This document shows positions 7,647-16,719 of a stretch of DNA of 64,000 nt, piece after piece. Location: positions 62,001-126,000 of the forward strand of contig CABUQV010000003.1 in assembly GCA_902493855.1 (NCBI GenBank), written 5' to 3'. The notes beneath the pieces were generated by a model. The model was not told where the DNA came from. It was given only the letters and a program-made list of their open reading frames with translations, and made no database searches. This DNA is from an uncultured Collinsella sp. GTDB taxonomy: Bacteria; Actinomycetota; Coriobacteriia; Coriobacteriales; Coriobacteriaceae. The translations under genes were made by a program, and so were the position numbers. How positions within the stretch are numbered: position 1 is the first letter of the stretch; every line of letters begins with the position of its first letter.

Positions 7647-10295
7647 ATGGTGAAAAAGTCACCGGAAAACACTACTCCCGCAATTGTGGACAACGTAGAG
7701 GCGCTTGAGGCTAAGCTCGCTCAGATGCGAGAGGCCCAGGCGCTTTTTGCTACGTACACGCAGGAGCAGGTCGACAAGATCTTCTATGAGGCCGCCATGG
7801 CCGCCAACAAGGCTCGTATCCCGTTGGCGAAGATGGCCATCGAGGAGACCGGCCGCGGCGTTCTTGAAGACAAGGTCATCAAGAACCACTACGCCGCAGA
7901 GTACATCTACAACGCTTACAAGAACACCAAGACCTGTGGTGTCCTGGAGCGCGACGAGGCTTACGGCATCACCAAGATCGCCGAGCCCATCGGCATCGTG
8001 GGCGCCGTCATCCCGACGACCAACCCCACCTCCACCGCGATCTTCAAGACGCTGATCAGCCTGAAGACCCGCAACGCCATCATCATCTCCCCGCACCCGG
8101 CTGCCGCCAAGTGCACCATCGCCGCCGCCAAGCTCGTGCTTGACGCCGCCGTCAAGGCTGGTGCCCCCGAGGGCATCATCGGCTGGGTCGATGTCCCCTC
8201 CATCGAGCTGACCAACATGGTCATGCGCGACGTCGACATCATCCTCGCCACCGGCGGCCCGGGCATGGTCAAGGCTGCATACTCCTCGGGCAAGCCCGCC
8301 CTGGGCGTCGGCGCCGGTAACACCCCGGTCGTCATCGACGACACCGCCGACGTGCTGCTCGCCGTCAACTCCATCATCCACTCCAAGACCTTCGACAACG
8401 GCATGATCTGCGCTTCCGAGCAGTCCGTGACCGTCATCGACACCATCTATGACCAGGTTAAGGCCGAGTTCCAGAAGCGCGGCTGCTACTTCGTCAAGCA
8501 GGGTGCCGAGATGGAGGCCCTGCGTGCCGCCATGTTCAAGAACGGTGCCCTCGATCACCGTATCCCCGGCATGGCTGCCGCCAAGATCGCCGAGCTCGCC
8601 GGCATCGAGGTTCCTGCCAAGACCAAGATCCTGATCGCCGAGGTCACCTCCACCGACCCCGCCAAGGAGGAGTTCTCCCACGAGAAGCTCTCCCCGGTCC
8701 TGGCCATGTATCACGCCAAGGACTTCCAGGAGGCCGTCGACAAGGCCGAGCACCTGGTGCTCGCCGGTGGCCCGGGCCACACCGCCTCTCTGTACGTGCA
8801 CCCCGCCCAGGCCGAGAAGATCAGCCTGTTCGAGCACGTCATGAAGGCCTGCCGTATCGTCATCAACACCCCGTCCTCGCACGGTGGCATCGGTGACCTG
8901 TACAACTTTGGCATGAAGCCGTCTCTGACCCTGGGCTGCGGCTCCTGGGGCGGCAACTCCGTCTCCGAGAACGTTGGGGTGAAGCACTTGATCAACGTTA
9001 AGACTGTGGCCGAGCGCCGTGAGAACATGCTGTGGTTCCGCGCTCCCGAGAAGGTCTACTTCAAGAAGGGTTCCACGCCCGTCGCCCTCGACGAGCTTGG
9101 CAACGTCATGGGCAAGAAGCGCGCCTTCATCGTCACCGACCAGTTCCTCTTCAAGAATGGCAACACCCGCGCCATCGAGGCCAAGCTCGACGAGATGGGC
9201 ATCGCCCACGACTGCTTCTACGACGTCGAGCCCGATCCGTCGCTGCAGTGCGCACGTCGCGGCGCCAAGCAGATGGCTCTCTTTGAGCCGGACGTCATCA
9301 TCGCCGTCGGCGGTGGCTCCGCTATGGACGCCGGCAAGATCATGTGGATGATGTACGAGCACCCCGAGTGCAAGTTTGAGGACATGGCCATGGACTTCAT
9401 GGACATCCGCAAGCGTATCTTCACCTTCCCCGAGATGGGCAAGAAGGCCTACTTCGTCGCCGTCCCGACCTCTTCGGGTACCGGCTCCGAGTGCACGCCG
9501 TTCGCCATCATCACCGACAAGGAGACCGGCATCAAGTGGCCGCTCGCCGACTACGCGCTGCTCCCCAACATGGCTATCGTCGACGCCGACAACTGCATGA
9601 CCGCCCCGCGCGGCCTGACCGCTGCCTCCGGCATCGACGTCATGACCCACGCCATCGAGTCCTACGTCTCCATCATGGCTTCCGACTACACCAAGGGCCT
9701 CTCCGAGCGCGCTGCTAAGCTCGTCTTCGAGAACCTGCCCTCCAGCTTCACGAACGGTGCCAAGGACCCGCACGCCCGCGAGGAGATGCACAACGCCTCC
9801 TGCATGGCCGGTATGGCCTTCGCCAACGCCTTCCTGGGCCTCAACCACTCCATGGCCCACAAGCTCGGCGCTTTCCATCACCTGCCCCACGGCCTCGCCA
9901 ACGCCGTCATCCTGACTCGCGTCATGCGCTACAACGCCGCCGAGGCTCCCGTCAAGATGGGTACCTTCTCCCAGTATCCTTACCCCAACGCACTGCACAA
10001 CTACGCCGAGATGGCCAAGTACTGCGGCATCGAGGGCAAGGACGACAAGGAGGTCTTCGAGAACTTCATCACGAAGCTCGAGGAGCTCAAGGACTTCATC
10101 GGCGTCAAGAAGACCATCGCCGACTACGGTGTTGACGAGCAGTACTTCCTCGACACCCTCGACGAGATGACCGAGCAGGCATTCAACGACCAGTGCACCG
10201 GCGCTAACCCGCGCTACCCGCTCATGAGCGAGATCAAGGAGCTCTACCTGGACGCCTACTACGGCCGCGAGCCCCAGGACTACGCCGTCTGCTAG
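7647..10295 (+). CDS. adhE: Bifunctional acetaldehyde-CoA/alcohol dehydrogenase
   Basis: Fermentative enzyme that reduces acetyl-CoA to acetaldehyde and then ethanol while regenerating NAD+; the family assembles into cytosolic spirosomes. The 882 residues have the normal length and order. The N-terminal aldehyde dehydrogenase has its catalytic Cys255 in MICASEQS. A linker follows, then an iron-dependent alcohol dehydrogenase with GGGSAMDAGK near 550 and the iron-binding histidine region NHSMAHKLGAFHHLPHG near 730-750. AAGGAG precedes the ATG at 7647. The gene has very high codon bias, suggesting strong expression. It is divergent from the surface-protein gene and followed by a GC-rich hairpin before the next gene. 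Confidence 0.97.
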   Translation: MVKKSPENTTPAIVDNVEALEAKLAQMREAQALFATYTQEQVDKIFYEAAMAANKARIPLAKMAIEETGRGVLEDKVIKNHYAAEYIYNAYKNTKTCGVLERDEAYGITKIAEPIGIVGAVIPTTNPTSTAIFKTLISLKTRNAIIISPHPAAAKCTIAAAKLVLDAAVKAGAPEGIIGWVDVPSIELTNMVMRDVDIILATGGPGMVKAAYSSGKPALGVGAGNTPVVIDDTADVLLAVNSIIHSKTFDNGMICASEQSVTVIDTIYDQVKAEFQKRGCYFVKQGAEMEALRAAMFKNGALDHRIPGMAAAKIAELAGIEVPAKTKILIAEVTSTDPAKEEFSHEKLSPVLAMYHAKDFQEAVDKAEHLVLAGGPGHTASLYVHPAQAEKISLFEHVMKACRIVINTPSSHGGIGDLYNFGMKPSLTLGCGSWGGNSVSENVGVKHLINVKTVAERRENMLWFRAPEKVYFKKGSTPVALDELGNVMGKKRAFIVTDQFLFKNGNTRAIEAKLDEMGIAHDCFYDVEPDPSLQCARRGAKQMALFEPDVIIAVGGGSAMDAGKIMWMMYEHPECKFEDMAMDFMDIRKRIFTFPEMGKKAYFVAVPTSSGTGSECTPFAIITDKETGIKWPLADYALLPNMAIVDADNCMTAPRGLTAASGIDVMTHAIESYVSIMASDYTKGLSERAAKLVFENLPSSFTNGAKDPHAREEMHNASCMAGMAFANAFLGLNHSMAHKLGAFHHLPHGLANAVILTRVMRYNAAEAPVKMGTFSQYPYPNALHNYAEMAKYCGIEGKDDKEVFENFITKLEELKDFIGVKKTIADYGVDEQYFLDTLDEMTEQAFNDQCTGANPRYPLMSEIKELYLDAYYGREPQDYAVC

Positions 10296-10312
10296 TTTTA
10301 GCACGGTTATTT

Positions 10313-10350
10313 GCGGCGGGGGTGCACGGGTGTACGCACGCCCCCGCCGT
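10313..10350 (+). terminator. GC-rich hairpin after adhE
   Basis: A stem of GGCGGGGG-type bases (about 10313-10323 with 10336-10349) lies between adhE and the kinase-like gene. The tail has only scattered T, so it may be a weak terminator or an mRNA-stabilising hairpin. Confidence 0.5.
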
Positions 10351-10382
10351 TGCTTCTATCGCATCGTTGAAAGGATGCAATC

Positions 10383-11147
10383 ATGCTGCTCCCCGATTCC
10401 AAGACCGAGCTCGTCCGTCGCGGCAACAAGGTCGTTTACGACCTGGGCGACAAGATCGTCAAGGTCTTTAACGAGACCAAGCCCGTCTCCGACGTGTTCA
10501 ACGAGGCTTTGAATCTTGCCCGCATCAATGAGTGCGGCATCCGCAGCCCCAAGGCTCTCGAGGTTTCCCAGCTCGAGAACGCCAACGGCTGGGCGCTCGT
10601 GACCGAGAAGGTTCCGGGCACCACCCTTGCCGAGAAGATGACTGCCGAGCCCCAGCGCTTTGGTGAGTACCTCGAGATGTTCGTCGATCTCCAGATCGAG
10701 ATCCACGGCTACACCTCCCCGCTGCTCAACCGTCAGCGCGACAAGTTCGCCCGCATGATCGACAGCCTTGATCAGCTCAATGCCACCACGCGCTACAACC
10801 TTCAGGAGCGTCTGGACGGCATGACCAAGGAGTTCAAGGTCTGCCACGGCGACTTCAACCCCTCCAACGTCATCGTCGGCGACGACGGCCAGCTCTATGT
10901 GTGCGACTGGGCACACGCCACCCAGGGCTCCCCTGCTGCCGACGTTGCCACCACCTACCTGCTCTTCGCCCTCAACAGCAAGGACCAGGCCGAGGCCTAC
11001 CTGGAGCTCTACTGCGACCGCGCCGACATGCCCATGCAGGTCGTGCGTCAGTGGACGAGCATCGTCGCCGCTTCCGAGCTCGCTCGTAAGCGCAACGTGA
11101 ACGATGAGTTCCTGAAGAACTGGATCGACGTCGTCGATTATCAGTAA
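10383..11147 (+). CDS. Aminoglycoside-phosphotransferase-fold kinase, substrate unknown
   Basis: A 254-residue protein of the APH/choline-kinase fold. The catalytic loop reads CHGDFNPSNVI (about residues 154-164) with the metal-binding DW in VCDWAHA (about 177-179). The N-terminal lobe has a short nucleotide-binding region with IVKVF and a glutamate-containing helix. It is shorter than true aminoglycoside kinases and resembles the paralogous family often seen in gut anaerobes, where substrates are mostly unknown. There is no reason to call it resistance. GAAAGGATG precedes the ATG at 10383. It follows adhE on the same strand and has a strong terminator. Its role may be a small-molecule or sugar kinase; this is a guess. 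Confidence 0.75.
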   Translation: MLLPDSKTELVRRGNKVVYDLGDKIVKVFNETKPVSDVFNEALNLARINECGIRSPKALEVSQLENANGWALVTEKVPGTTLAEKMTAEPQRFGEYLEMFVDLQIEIHGYTSPLLNRQRDKFARMIDSLDQLNATTRYNLQERLDGMTKEFKVCHGDFNPSNVIVGDDGQLYVCDWAHATQGSPAADVATTYLLFALNSKDQAEAYLELYCDRADMPMQVVRQWTSIVAASELARKRNVNDEFLKNWIDVVDYQ

Positions 11148-11180
11148 TATCTGAGCGATTTATTTCGCATCGGAGGCACT

Positions 11181-11224
11181 AAGGAAACCCCGCAGCTCGC
11201 ATGGGCTGCGGGGTTTCCTTTTAA
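11181..11224 (+). terminator. Strong terminator after the kinase-like gene
   Basis: A perfect 16-bp stem (11181-11196 with 11205-11220) and an eight-base loop are followed by TT. Confidence 0.85.
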
Positions 11225-11246
11225 CACTTGAGCGTGCCGACAAGAT

Positions 11247-11296
11247 AAAAGGACGGCCCCGCATCTCCCCGATCTGGAGAAATGCAGGGGCCGTCC
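11247..11296 (-). terminator. Terminator of the pyrH-to-proS operon
   Basis: On the minus strand a 14-bp stem with one bulge (11282-11296 with 11251-11264) is followed by TTTT (11247-11250), 30 bases after proS. Confidence 0.85.
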
Positions 11297-11326
11297 CGTA
11301 TATCGAACTACAAGCGAAATCGCCGA

Positions 11327-13048
11327 TTAACGGCGGGCCGCCTTCACAAGCTCGGCAACCTTGGTGACGACCTCGTCGATCGCCACGTCCTCGCGCTCGC
11401 CCGTGGCACGGTCCTTGAGCTCGACGGTGCCGTTCTTAAGGCCACGCTTGCCGAGCACCACCTGATACGGGAAGCCCATAAGGTCGTTGTCGGCAAACTT
11501 AAAGCCGGGACGCTCATCGCGATCGTCGACGACAACCTCGATACCCTCGGCGCACAGGCCATCAACGATCTGCTCGCAGACGGAAGCGCACTCCTCCTTC
11601 TTGGGGTCGAGCGGAATCACCGCAACCTCGTACGGGGCAACGGAGACCGGCCAGACGATGCCGTGCTCGTCGTTGTGCTGCTCCACGACGGCAGCGAGCG
11701 AGCGAGAAACGCCCACGCCGTAGCAACCCATGATAAGCGGCTTCTCCTTGCCGTCCTCATCCATAAAGGTGGCACCCATGGCCTCGGAGTACTTGGTGCC
11801 CAGCTGGAAGACCTGGGAAACCTCGATGCCGCGAGCAGCAGAGAGCGGCTTGCCGCAGTGCGGGCAAGGATCGCCGGCAACGACGGTGACCAGGTCGGCC
11901 CACTCGTCGACGGTAAAGTCGCGCTCGGGGCAGGCACCGGTAAAGTGATAATCGACCTCGTTGGCACCGCAGGCCCACTGCTTGGACTCGCGCAGGCTCT
12001 CGTCGCACACCAGACGGATGCCCTCGGGCAGGTTGACCGGTCCGATAAAGCCCTTGTGCAGGCCGTTCGCCTGAAGCTCCTCATCGGTCATCATGCGATA
12101 GCCCTTGCCAAAGACATGCTCGGCCTTGCAGTCGTTGAGTTCATGATCGCCCGGAACGATGGCCACGATAGGCTTGCCCTCAGCGTCGATGAGTGCCAGC
12201 GACTTGCGCGTGCCGTTCTCGGGGAAGCCGAAGAACTTTGCAACGGCCTCGATGGTGCCCATACCCGGAGTCTCGACCTTGGTAAGCGTACCGTCGCCAG
12301 GACCCTCGGTCACAACGACCTTGGTACTTGCGGCCTCGTCATCGGCAGCAAAGCCGCACTCGTCGCAGTAGACGAGCGAGGCCTCACCGGCGTCGGCCAA
12401 AGCCATGTACTCGACGGAGGTGTCGCCACCGATCTCGCCGGAGTCGGCGACAACGGGCAGAGCCTTGATGTAGCAGCGCTCGCAGATGTTGGCGTAGGCC
12501 TGCTTCATCTTGTCGTACTCCTCCTGCAGACTCTCCTGCGTGGCAGAGAAGCTGTAGGCGTCCTTCATGATGAACTCGCGACCGCGCATCAGGCCAAAGC
12601 GGGGACGGAACTCGTCGCGGAACTTGTCCTGGATGTGGTAGAGGTTAACGGGCAGTTGCTTGTAGGAACGCAGCTCATTGCGAACCAGGGCGGTCACGGT
12701 CTCCTCGTGCGTGGGGCCCAGCACGAACTCGCGGCCGTGGCGGTCATCGAAGCGCACGAGTTCCTTGCCATAGGCGTCGATGCGGCCGGACTCGCGCCAT
12801 AGCTCAGCGTCGACCATAATGGGCATCATGAGCTCCTGGGCACCGGCGGCATCCATCTCGTCGCGCACGATGTTCTCGATCTTGCGAATCGAGCGCCATG
12901 CGAGCGGCAGGTAGGAATACAGACCGGCGGCCTCCTTGCGGATCATGCCGGCACGGAGCAGCAGGCGGTGGCTGGCGAGCTCAGCGTCCGCCGGATCCTC
13001 TTTAAGCGTCGGCGCATAGAGCTTAGACATATACATTGCTCGGATCAT
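11327..13048 (-). CDS. proS: Prolyl-tRNA synthetase (bacterial type)
   Basis: Charges tRNA-Pro in the cytosol. The 573 residues fit the bacterial ProRS with an inserted editing domain: class II motif 1 region (AELWRESGRI), motif 2 (FRDEFRPRFGLMRGREFIMKDAYSF, in part), an INS editing domain in the middle, motif 3 (GCYGVGVSRSLAA), and the anticodon-binding C-terminal domain. The ATG at 13048 has GAGGAG six bases upstream; two later in-frame ATGs (13036, 13030) lack such a site. It directly abuts the ispG stop (TAAATG). It is the last gene of the operon, followed by a strong terminator. Confidence 0.96.
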   Translation of the reverse strand: MIRAMYMSKLYAPTLKEDPADAELASHRLLLRAGMIRKEAAGLYSYLPLAWRSIRKIENIVRDEMDAAGAQELMMPIMVDAELWRESGRIDAYGKELVRFDDRHGREFVLGPTHEETVTALVRNELRSYKQLPVNLYHIQDKFRDEFRPRFGLMRGREFIMKDAYSFSATQESLQEEYDKMKQAYANICERCYIKALPVVADSGEIGGDTSVEYMALADAGEASLVYCDECGFAADDEAASTKVVVTEGPGDGTLTKVETPGMGTIEAVAKFFGFPENGTRKSLALIDAEGKPIVAIVPGDHELNDCKAEHVFGKGYRMMTDEELQANGLHKGFIGPVNLPEGIRLVCDESLRESKQWACGANEVDYHFTGACPERDFTVDEWADLVTVVAGDPCPHCGKPLSAARGIEVSQVFQLGTKYSEAMGATFMDEDGKEKPLIMGCYGVGVSRSLAAVVEQHNDEHGIVWPVSVAPYEVAVIPLDPKKEECASVCEQIVDGLCAEGIEVVVDDRDERPGFKFADNDLMGFPYQVVLGKRGLKNGTVELKDRATGEREDVAIDEVVTKVAELVKAARR

Positions 13049-14131
13049 TTATTTCTCCTCAATAAGTTTGTCGACCTCTGCCATAAGCGCGTCGACAATT
13101 TGGTCCTCAGCTACTTTACCAATGATCTGGCCATGCGAAAAGAGCAAGGCCTGACCACGTCCGCAAGCAACGCCCAGGTCGGCATCAGAAGCCTCACCGG
13201 GGCCATTAACGGCACATCCCATCACAGCGATAGAAAGCGGCGCGGAGTAGTTCTTAAGCCGCTCGGTGACCTCCTCGGCGATGGGAATGAGGTTAACCTG
13301 GCAGCGGGCGCACGTGGGGCACGAGACAATCTCGGGGCCACGGCGACGCAGGCCCAGCGACTGCAGAATACCCCAGGCAACCGGCGGCTCCTCAACCGGA
13401 TCAGCTGTGAGCGAAACACGCATGGTGTCGCCAATGCCTTCGGAAAGCAAGATACCCAAGCCTACAGAGCTCTTGATGGTGCCCTGGAGCTTGGTCCCCG
13501 CCTCCGTCACGCCCAGGTGAAGCGGAACATGGGGAATCTCGCGCGACAGGGCGCGATAAGTATCAAGCGTCGTCTGTACACTATGGGCCTTGGCGGAAAG
13601 CACGATGTTGGTAAAGCCGCGGTCTTCAAAATGCTTGACAAAACGCTCGCTCGACATCACGAGCTTTTCGGGCTGCGTGAGGTCATCGCGCTCGGCGATA
13701 TCCTGCTCAAGCGAACCGGCGTTGACACCGATGCGAATCGCACAGCCCGCAGCGCCGGCGGCGTCGATGACGGCATCGACCTTAGCCCAATCGCCGATAT
13801 TGCCGGGATTAATGCGCAGCTTGGCGGCACCAGCCTCAACGGCACCAATGGCAAGCTTATGGTTAAAGTGGATATCGGCGACGATCGGCACCGGAGACTC
13901 GGCACAGATGGTGCGGAAACCCTCAAGCGCGGCCTCGGTGGGCACGCTCACGCGCACGATATCGCAGCCAGCCTGCGCCAACGCGCACACTTGCGCAAGC
14001 GTTGCCTGGGCGTCGGCGGTATCGGTGCAAGTCATGGACTGAACCACGACCGGCGCGCCGCCACCGATCTGTACGCCGCCCACACGCACGGGGTGCGTCA
14101 GGTCGCGCGGCAAAGGATGGGATAAAGACAA
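13049..14131 (-). CDS. ispG: (E)-4-hydroxy-3-methylbut-2-enyl-diphosphate synthase
   Basis: Iron-sulfur enzyme of the MEP isoprenoid pathway. It converts methylerythritol cyclodiphosphate to HMBPP. The TIM-barrel opening (VRVGGVQIGGGAPVVVQSMT) and the C-terminal cluster region with CPTCARC and MGCAVNGPGE are typical; the three expected cluster cysteines are present. I start at the TTG at 14131, nine bases after AGGGGA (14141-14146). Longer starts would reach into rseP and add a Cys-rich tail that is not family-like. At 360 residues the length is normal. It lies in the same operon as dxr and uppS, so several isoprenoid genes are co-transcribed. Confidence 0.94.
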   Translation of the reverse strand: MSLSHPLPRDLTHPVRVGGVQIGGGAPVVVQSMTCTDTADAQATLAQVCALAQAGCDIVRVSVPTEAALEGFRTICAESPVPIVADIHFNHKLAIGAVEAGAAKLRINPGNIGDWAKVDAVIDAAGAAGCAIRIGVNAGSLEQDIAERDDLTQPEKLVMSSERFVKHFEDRGFTNIVLSAKAHSVQTTLDTYRALSREIPHVPLHLGVTEAGTKLQGTIKSSVGLGILLSEGIGDTMRVSLTADPVEEPPVAWGILQSLGLRRRGPEIVSCPTCARCQVNLIPIAEEVTERLKNYSAPLSIAVMGCAVNGPGEASDADLGVACGRGQALLFSHGQIIGKVAEDQIVDALMAEVDKLIEEK

Positions 14132-14144
14132 TCCAAACACTCCC

Positions 14145-15506
14145 CTACAGAATAAATCGAAGGATGTCGGAACGAAGCATATAGACAAACAGCAGCGCAA
14201 AGAGCGCGATGCCCACATAGCTCACAATCGTCTGGACCTTGAGCGGAAGCTCGCGTCCCGCAATCTTTTGAATGATCTCGATGACCAGCTTACCGCCATC
14301 GAGTGGCGGGATGGGCAGCAGGTTCATAAAGCCAAGCGAGAACGAGATGAGGGCAGCAAACGAAAGGAACGTGGCAGGGCCGGCAGCAGCAGCCTGTGAG
14401 GACATAACGCTAATACCCACGATCGAAGAAGACTGATCGAGAATCTCCATCGTATGCTGAGGCTGGAGCAGGCGCATCACGCCATCCGCTGTCTGCACGA
14501 CATAGGAAAAGGAGAGGCGAGCCGACGTGATGGGGTCCAAACGGACTACCTCCGTAGAAGCATACACACCTAACCGCTCGTCCTCTTTGAGCGCAACCGA
14601 GGTCGAATGCTGCTTGCCGTCGCGCTCATACCCAATGGCGATATCGTCCTTACCGGCGGCCTTGCCGATAGCACCGTAGACGTCCATCCAAGTGGAACAT
14701 GAGACACCGTCGACCGAAAGGATCGCATCACCGGCCTCGATACCCGCCTTGGCGGCAATAGACCCCTCGTCAACCTGACCGATCACGTTGGTGTCCATCG
14801 GCACGGTGACACCCGCAATGGAATAGATGCTCATAAGGAGCAAAAAACCCGTCAGGATATTGACGAGAATGCCCGCGAGCAGCATAAAGGCGCGCTTGAG
14901 AAAGCCCTGGCCCAGATAGGTATGCGAGCGCTCTTGCGCCAAGAAATCAGCCTCGCCGCACGGCAGCTCCCACACATCGCCCTCGGCAGTCGCATGCTCG
15001 CGATCGAACCGGCGGCCGTCAAAGGTGGTGTAACCCGCAGCGTCTCGAGGCAGTGTCTGATACTTGGTGGGATAGTAGCTCGGTGAGGGCTTCTCCCCTT
15101 CCTCATACCAAGGTGCAATGGAGCCCCAGCCCAGCAACAGAGCACAAGCCTCGAGCACATCCTCCTCGGAAAGCTCGAGCTCGACAGCAAGGTCGGCCAC
15201 GGTCACGCGACCATGACGGTAGATAGCCGCGAGCACGCGATCGGCGCACGAGACATCGGTCGGATCCATACCGCAGATGGCAGCGTAGCCACCCAGCAGC
15301 AGCGGGGTCACGCCAAACTTGGTTCCAATGCGACGCGACGTGTAATGGATGTCAAAGCGGCACGGCAGGCCCAAAAAGAACTCGGTCACACGGACGCCGC
15401 AGGCACGCGCCGCCAAAAAGTGGCCGCCCTCGTGCAAAAACACGAGGACGGAAAGCATCAGCAGGCCCCAAAAGACCGATGAAAGAACGCTCAGAACAGT
15501 ATCCAT
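14145..15506 (-). CDS. rseP: RseP-type site-2 intramembrane metalloprotease with an inserted cytoplasmic domain
   Basis: Membrane zinc protease that cleaves transmembrane regulators. The HEGGH active site lies at about residues 25-29 in the first membrane segment. A PDZ domain (NVIGQVDEGSIAAKAG onward) follows, and the C-terminal LPIPPLDGGKL supplies the third metal ligand. At 453 residues it is longer than the usual 350-430. Between LGGYA (about 75) and the second membrane segment (about 206) there are about 120 residues instead of the usual 20-40. Part of this reads like a winged helix (VLAAIYRHGRVTVADLAVEL). The usual AGP.xN motif is AGILVN here. Start: ATG 15506 has only a weak site, and a TTG at 15521 is possible. 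It sits between dxr and ispG, a common place for this gene. Confidence 0.9.
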   Translation of the reverse strand: MDTVLSVLSSVFWGLLMLSVLVFLHEGGHFLAARACGVRVTEFFLGLPCRFDIHYTSRRIGTKFGVTPLLLGGYAAICGMDPTDVSCADRVLAAIYRHGRVTVADLAVELELSEEDVLEACALLLGWGSIAPWYEEGEKPSPSYYPTKYQTLPRDAAGYTTFDGRRFDREHATAEGDVWELPCGEADFLAQERSHTYLGQGFLKRAFMLLAGILVNILTGFLLLMSIYSIAGVTVPMDTNVIGQVDEGSIAAKAGIEAGDAILSVDGVSCSTWMDVYGAIGKAAGKDDIAIGYERDGKQHSTSVALKEDERLGVYASTEVVRLDPITSARLSFSYVVQTADGVMRLLQPQHTMEILDQSSSIVGISVMSSQAAAAGPATFLSFAALISFSLGFMNLLPIPPLDGGKLVIEIIQKIAGRELPLKVQTIVSYVGIALFALLFVYMLRSDILRFIL

Positions 15507-15531
15507 AAAACGAAAAAGCAATCCTTATGGG

Positions 15532-16719
15532 TTAGGAACGGGTTGCGGCGAGTACCTGCGCAGCCTTTTCACGCGCCCACGCATCGATGTCGCGAAGCTG
15601 CTCAAACGAATCGACAGCCTGCATATCGTGGGCATCCATGCAGGATTCCACAATGCGATCGATATCGGTAAAGCTGCAGCCATCGTGCAGGAAGGCATCA
15701 ACGGCGACCTCGTTGGCGGCATTGAGCACGCACGGCATGGTGCCGCCCGTCTTGCCGGCACGTTCGGCCAGCGCAAGGCAGCGGAAGGTATCCATATCGG
15801 TCGCGTCAAAGGTAAGCTGCCCCAACTCGCGGAAATCGATACGCGGAGCCGGAGTATCCCAACGCTCGGGATACGAGAAAGCAAACTGGATGGGAATGCG
15901 CATGTCGGAGGCACCGAGATGCGCCATCACGGAGCCGTCGGCAAACTCGACCATGGAGTGAATCTTGGACTGGCGCTGGACGACCACGTTAATGAAATCG
16001 AGATCGCAGCCGAACAGATGCATGGCCTCGATACGTTCCAGACCTTTGTTCATGAGGGTGGCGGAGTCAATCGTGATCTTGGCACCCATAGCCCACGTAG
16101 GATGCGCCAGGGCATCAGCGCGCGTCACGCGATCGAGCTCGTCACGCGTGCGGCCAAAGAACGGGCCGCCCGAGCAGGTAAGCCAAATGCAGTGAGCCTC
16201 GCGCGGATTCTCGCCAAGATAGCACTGGTAGATGGCAGAATGCTCGGAGTCGACAGGGATAAGCTGGCCCGGCTGCGCCAACGGCATAAGCAGATCGCCA
16301 CCGACGACGAGCGACTCCTTGTTGGCCAGGGCAAGACGCTTGTTCGAGGTCAGAGCAGCATGGCTCGCCTCGAGACCGGCAGCGCCCACGATGGCAACGA
16401 GCACGCAGTCGACATCATCGCGGCATGCGAGCTCGCACACGGCCTGCGCGCCAACGCCGAGTTCCGTGCCCTCGGGCAGTTCCTGCAGTACAGCGTCGAC
16501 GCCATGGGAGGCGTCCGCCACGGCAACCGCCGGAACCGAGAACTCACGGGCAGCGGCAACGAGCTCGGGGGTGCTGGAGTTTACGGACAGCGCCGTCACC
16601 TGCAGGCGATCGGCATGCTGACGGCAAACGTCGAGCGCCTGAGTGCCGATAGAACCCGTACAGCCCAGAATGGCAACACGAAGACGCCCATCGGGACCGT
16701 AGGTGGTCTGATAAGCCAT
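15532..16719 (-). CDS. dxr: 1-deoxy-D-xylulose 5-phosphate reductoisomerase
   Basis: NADPH-dependent first committed enzyme of the MEP pathway, forming methylerythritol 4-phosphate. The 395 residues begin with the Rossmann motif VAILGCTGSIGTQALDV. The substrate and metal region PVDSEHSAIYQCY and the flexible-loop region around LTCSGGPFFG are present, as is the family segment WAMGAKITIDSATLMNKGLE. The ATG at 16719 overlaps the cdsA stop (TAATG), with GGAGGTG just upstream. Its neighbours cdsA, uppS and rseP form the usual envelope/isoprenoid operon. Confidence 0.96.
   Translation of the reverse strand: MAYQTTYGPDGRLRVAILGCTGSIGTQALDVCRQHADRLQVTALSVNSSTPELVAAAREFSVPAVAVADASHGVDAVLQELPEGTELGVGAQAVCELACRDDVDCVLVAIVGAAGLEASHAALTSNKRLALANKESLVVGGDLLMPLAQPGQLIPVDSEHSAIYQCYLGENPREAHCIWLTCSGGPFFGRTRDELDRVTRADALAHPTWAMGAKITIDSATLMNKGLERIEAMHLFGCDLDFINVVVQRQSKIHSMVEFADGSVMAHLGASDMRIPIQFAFSYPERWDTPAPRIDFRELGQLTFDATDMDTFRCLALAERAGKTGGTMPCVLNAANEVAVDAFLHDGCSFTDIDRIVESCMDAHDMQAVDSFEQLRDIDAWAREKAAQVLAATRS

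Noticed and set aside
7316..7693. A 125-codon minus frame covering the adhE upstream region
   Set aside because: It overlaps the adhE start, has no ribosome site and no family-like sequence, and crosses the 7525-7554 palindrome.
7659..10304. Long open frame antisense to adhE, and similar ones opposite the TIGR03960 radical SAM gene and ppdK
   Set aside because: Same reason: the third-position GC bias of strongly biased genes keeps the opposite frame open. No start signals or domains support them.
10383..11147. Aminoglycoside resistance gene
   Set aside because: Only the kinase fold is shared; length and context do not match known resistance enzymes.
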